Source: TMED8 sp038125725
GTDB lineage: Bacteria; Pseudomonadota; Alphaproteobacteria; Rhodospirillales; Casp-alpha2
Length of the DNA stretch: 64,000 bases
Assembly (NCBI GenBank): GCA_038125725.1
Contig: JAYPEK010000013.1
Span: 19,090 to 83,089, forward strand
Direction of reading: 5' to 3'
Part shown: piece after piece, positions 61,415 to 64,000 of the stretch
How the letters are laid out: each line of letters begins with the position of its first letter
How positions within the stretch are numbered: position 1 is the stretch's first letter
Translations under genes and position numbers: made by a program
Notes under the pieces: model-generated
The model's database searches: none
The model's input: the letters and a program-made list of their open reading frames with translations, nothing else
Told to the model about the DNA's origin: nothing

Positions 61415-62158
61415 TTGATCCACCTGTTCACGGATTTCGGTCTCGCCGGTCCCTATATCGGCCAAGTCAAGGCGGTGCTGGCACGTGCGGTTCCGGGCGT
61501 GCCGGTCATCGACCTCCTGTCCGACGCGCCCGCGTTCGACGCCAAGGCCGCCACATATCTGCTGGCGGCGTATGATTCCATCGCCGCCGCCGGCGATGTG
61601 GTGGTGGCGGTGGTCGATCCCGGCGTCGGCTCGGCGCGTGCCGCGCTGGCGTTGGAGGCGGATGGCGTCTGGTACGTGGGGCCCGGCAACGGCATCTTCG
61701 AGGCCGTTCTGGCGCAGGCCGATGATGTGCGGGCCTGGGAAATCACCTGGCGGCCCGAGGACGCCTCGGCGTCCTTTCATGGCCGTGATATCTTCGCGCC
61801 GGCGGCGGCGCGCCTTGCGGCCGGCAACCCGCCCGAAGACGGCGACGGCTGGTTCGAACCGCTTGATCCCCGGGCGCTCCGCAAGGACTGGCCGGTCGAT
61901 TTCGAGGCCGTTGTCTACGTCGATAGGTTCGGCAACCTAATCAGCGGCGTGCGTGCCGGCGCGCTCGCCCCGAAGGATACGCTGGCCATCGGCGGCGTGC
62001 CGGTTTCCAGGCGCCGGACCTTCTCCGACGTGGCGCCGGGCGACGCCATCTGTTACGCCAATTCCAACGGCTTGATGGAGGTCGCCGTCAACATGGGCCG
62101 TGCCGACGCGCACTTCGGCCTCGGGCCCGGCGACCCGCTAACGATAAGCCGGGAGTGA
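61415..62158 (+). CDS. SAM hydroxide adenosyltransferase family (DUF62) protein
   Basis: A 247-residue protein of the family that splits S-adenosylmethionine with hydroxide (or a halide in fluorinase/chlorinase). Visible: N-terminal HLFTDFGLAGPYIGQVKAVL, IDLLSDAPAFD, VVVAVVDPGVGSARAALALEADG as shorter blocks VVDPGVGSARAAL and VGPGNGIFE, and the C-terminal FGNLISGVR and NSNGLMEVAVNMG. TTG start at 61415 follows GGCGAGG. It overlaps the next frame by only a few bases; function in this organism unknown. Confidence 0.85.
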   Translation: MIHLFTDFGLAGPYIGQVKAVLARAVPGVPVIDLLSDAPAFDAKAATYLLAAYDSIAAAGDVVVAVVDPGVGSARAALALEADGVWYVGPGNGIFEAVLAQADDVRAWEITWRPEDASASFHGRDIFAPAAARLAAGNPPEDGDGWFEPLDPRALRKDWPVDFEAVVYVDRFGNLISGVRAGALAPKDTLAIGGVPVSRRRTFSDVAPGDAICYANSNGLMEVAVNMGRADAHFGLGPGDPLTISRE

Positions 62159-62289
62159 AAACTCCCGAGCCGGTTGCACACCGTTTTTCAGACTATCGAA
62201 GGTTGCTTGACTGGCCTGGGAATTTCCTGTCTCTGGACCGGAAAAGCCTGTGGCCACGGGGGATTTCCTCGGGTAAGAATTGGTTCGGT

Positions 62290-63114
62290 ATGTCGTTAAA
62301 GATCAAATTTTGGGGGGTCCGGGGCAGTATCGCCTGTGCATCACCGGATCACATGAAATACGGCGGAAACACCAGCTGCATCGAAGTGCAGGCGGGGGAC
62401 CATACGTTCGTCATGGATGCTGGCACCGGTATCCGCAATTTCTCCAAGGTGATCTTGGAGCGCGACGTGCGCAAGACCTACCTGCTGCTAACCCACACCC
62501 ATTGGGATCACATCAACGGCTTCCCGTTTTTCATTCCCGCCTACGACCCGAAACGCTCGATCACCATCCGCGCCGGCCACCTGAAACACCAGGGTGGCGT
62601 GCAGAACGTGCTGTCGACGCAGATGCACAACCCCATGTTCCCGGTGCCGCTGGAGGCCATGCAGGCGGATCTGGTGTTCGAGGACTTTGAGGCCGGCGAG
62701 GACTTCAAGCTGTTCGAGGACGTGCAGATCCGCACCGCGCCCCTGAACCACCCGAACGGCGCCACCGCCTACCGGGTCGAGCACAAGGGCAAGGCGGTGG
62801 TCTACGTTACCGATACCGAGCACGTGCCGGGCAAGCCCGATCAGAACATCCTGTCGCTGATCGAGGGCGCCGACATGGTGATCTACGACAGCACCTACAC
62901 CGAAGACGAATTTCCCGAAAAGATCGGCTGGGGCCATTCCACCTGGAACGAGGGCATGCGCCTTTGCCAGGCGGCCAACGTCAAGAAGATGGCCATTTTC
63001 CACCACGATCCGGAACATACCGACGACTTCATGGACCGCCTCGCGGAAGAGGCGCGCGACGCCTGGGAAGGCAATTTCGTCTGCCGCGAGAACATGGAAA
63101 TCATCCTCGACTGA
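62290..63114 (+). CDS. Metallo-beta-lactamase fold hydrolase
   Basis: A 274-residue enzyme starting MSLKIKFWGVRGSIA, with the zinc motif HxHxDH in LLTHTHWDHINGFPFF, further ligands at LNHPNGATAYRVE and VTDTEH, and a late His-containing FHHDPEHTDD. The N-terminus GVRGS and the layout resemble phosphonate PhnP / cyclic-phosphodiesterase-like hydrolases. An in-frame GTG at 62155 would add 45 residues without similarity, so I chose ATG 62290. Substrate is not known. Confidence 0.88.
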   Translation: MSLKIKFWGVRGSIACASPDHMKYGGNTSCIEVQAGDHTFVMDAGTGIRNFSKVILERDVRKTYLLLTHTHWDHINGFPFFIPAYDPKRSITIRAGHLKHQGGVQNVLSTQMHNPMFPVPLEAMQADLVFEDFEAGEDFKLFEDVQIRTAPLNHPNGATAYRVEHKGKAVVYVTDTEHVPGKPDQNILSLIEGADMVIYDSTYTEDEFPEKIGWGHSTWNEGMRLCQAANVKKMAIFHHDPEHTDDFMDRLAEEARDAWEGNFVCRENMEIILD

Positions 63115-63150
63115 CGCCGGTCAGCCGGGCCGCAATTCCAAAAATCTAGA

Positions 63151-64000
63151 TTAGTTGCCGGCCGGGGCCGCCTGCGGTTGCGCGGGCGCATTGGCGGGTG
63201 CCGCCTGGCTGGCTGGTGCCTGGCCGGCCGGAGCCTGACTTGTGGGTGCCTGGCTTGTGGGTGTCTGGCCGCCCCGCACCTGTTTCAGCATCGCCTTCAG
63301 GTTGGCGGACTCGTCGCAGCGTTTCTGCTCTTCCAGGTTCATGCGCTCGAGGCGCATCTGGATGCGGCGGTTGGTGGCCTGGTTTTCGGGGATCGGCTTG
63401 CCCTCGGCGTCGCGGTTCGGAACCTTGGGCTGGGTTTCGGCGCGGCCGACGGCGCGGAACCGGAACGGCTGCAATTCCTGGCCGATCATGAACCGCGTCA
63501 CGGTGGACGCGCGCGCCGCCGAAAGCTCCCAGTTGGAAGGGAACATGGCGGTCTTGATCGGCAAGTCGTCGGTATGGCCTTCGACGTTGATGTTGAAACA
63601 CGAGAACTTCGGCGCCCCCAGCATCACCCCCATCTTTTCCAGCACCGGCAGCGCCTGCGGGCGCAGTTCGGCGGAGCCCGGCTTGAAGAAGGCGCCGGAA
63701 CGCATTTCGATGGTGATGCCACGCGCATCCTGCGACACCTCGACCGCCTGATCGGCGTTCATGTCGAAGACGATGTCCTCCAGTTCGATCTTCAATTCCT
63801 GGGTCGTCGTCGCCTGCTGTTCCTTGCTGCCGACGTTCGACGCGATCGCCGCCACGGCTTCCTCATAGGCCGGAATGTCGAACTCGGCGAAGGTCAGCAG
63901 CATGACGAAGAACGCCATCAGCAGCGTGATGGCGTCGGCATAGGTCGTCTGTCCGTCATCAAAACATTTGGGACGCCTGAGCCTGTATTCTAACGGAGGA
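63151..64000 (-). CDS. OmpA/MotB family protein, runs off right edge
   Basis: Partial at its 5' end: the frame stays open to position 64000, and codons beyond the first internal ATG (63918) continue a natural N-terminal membrane segment (YADAITLLMAFFVMLLTFAEFD), so the start is outside the window. Then a periplasmic linker, an OmpA/MotB peptidoglycan-binding domain (FKPGSAELRPQALPVLEKMG, NVEGHTDDLPIKT, SAARASTVTRFM, NRRIQMRLER) and a C-terminal Gln/Ala/Pro tail of imperfect repeats. MotB-like motor stator or a general OmpA anchor are both possible; no motA is visible. Confidence 0.82.
   Translation of the reverse strand, partial: PPLEYRLRRPKCFDDGQTTYADAITLLMAFFVMLLTFAEFDIPAYEEAVAAIASNVGSKEQQATTTQELKIELEDIVFDMNADQAVEVSQDARGITIEMRSGAFFKPGSAELRPQALPVLEKMGVMLGAPKFSCFNINVEGHTDDLPIKTAMFPSNWELSAARASTVTRFMIGQELQPFRFRAVGRAETQPKVPNRDAEGKPIPENQATNRRIQMRLERMNLEEQKRCDESANLKAMLKQVRGGQTPTSQAPTSQAPAGQAPASQAAPANAPAQPQAAPAGN
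63178..63272. repeat. Imperfect 15-bp tandem repeat coding Gln/Ala/Pro tail
   Basis: The 3' end of the OmpA/MotB-like gene contains several copies of a unit like GCCTGGCTTGTGGGT, coding TSQAP/ASQAP-type repeats. Copies are imperfect; the number may vary between strains. Confidence 0.6.

Overview
The window is 64 kb of high-GC DNA that looks like a chromosome segment of an alphaproteobacterium, most probably a free-living (perhaps marine) Rhodospirillales-type organism. Reasons: a near-complete hopanoid (hpn) locus, a short PAS-like (PAS_5 type) protein typical of that order, an alphaproteobacterial DUF2849-cysI-DUF934 sulfite reductase cluster, many GntR-regulated organic-acid genes and RpoH-type sigma. 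A 10-N gap at 36614-36623 shows this is a scaffolded draft. I saw no tRNA, rRNA, CRISPR array, transposase or prophage gene; coding density is very high, and the only gene-free stretch over 300 bases without a clear gene is 59993-60468.

Layout. 1-7.5 kb: a TPR/SHOCT/SPOR lipoprotein, a PAS protein, and a divergent trio of an outer-membrane TpsB-type transporter, a FecR-domain exported protein and a CHASE2 histidine kinase. 7.5-16.9 kb: a CoA-thioester operon (enoyl-CoA hydratase, family III CoA transferase, thiolase), a lipoprotein, a leuC/leuD-like pair, a second orphan histidine kinase, a serine hydrolase and a GntR regulator. 17-24 kb: a tricarballylate dehydrogenase-like flavoprotein divergent from an MmgE/PrpD protein across twin palindromes, then a flavin monooxygenase, a thioesterase, an amidase and an M20-type carbamoylase. 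24-35.7 kb: sulfite reductase cluster, D-tartrate dehydratase-like enolase-superfamily enzyme, a flavin 2-hydroxyacid oxidase next to a HutC regulator and a divergent split sulfopyruvate decarboxylase (comDE-like), two membrane/exported unknowns, a hydroxyacid-oxoacid transhydrogenase and a MetE-like protein.

35.7-60 kb is the core: mlaC-hpnC-hpnB-hpnD-hpnE-shc(hpnF)-hpnG, convergent hpnH and ispH, hpnA, then a LicC-like nucleotidyltransferase, a PhyH dioxygenase, a membrane protein, and a translationally coupled phosphonate set: PEP mutase fused to a nucleotidyltransferase, phosphonopyruvate decarboxylase and a CDP-alcohol phosphatidyltransferase. These run directly into hpnN, with two more CDP-alcohol phosphatidyltransferases, one of them wedged between hpnN and hpnL and one lacking the last motif aspartate. 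Two tandem hpnM/mlaC-type genes and mlaA close the region. Together the genes suggest a membrane-remodelling island that makes C30 hopanoids and bacteriohopane side chains, exports or traffics lipids, and probably makes a phosphonate (C-P bonded) lipid head group.

60-64 kb: a long rpoH leader with a strong promoter-like sequence, a 37-codon small ORF and a hairpin; rpoH; a SAM hydroxide adenosyltransferase-like protein; a metallo-beta-lactamase-fold hydrolase; and an OmpA/MotB-like protein that runs off the right edge.
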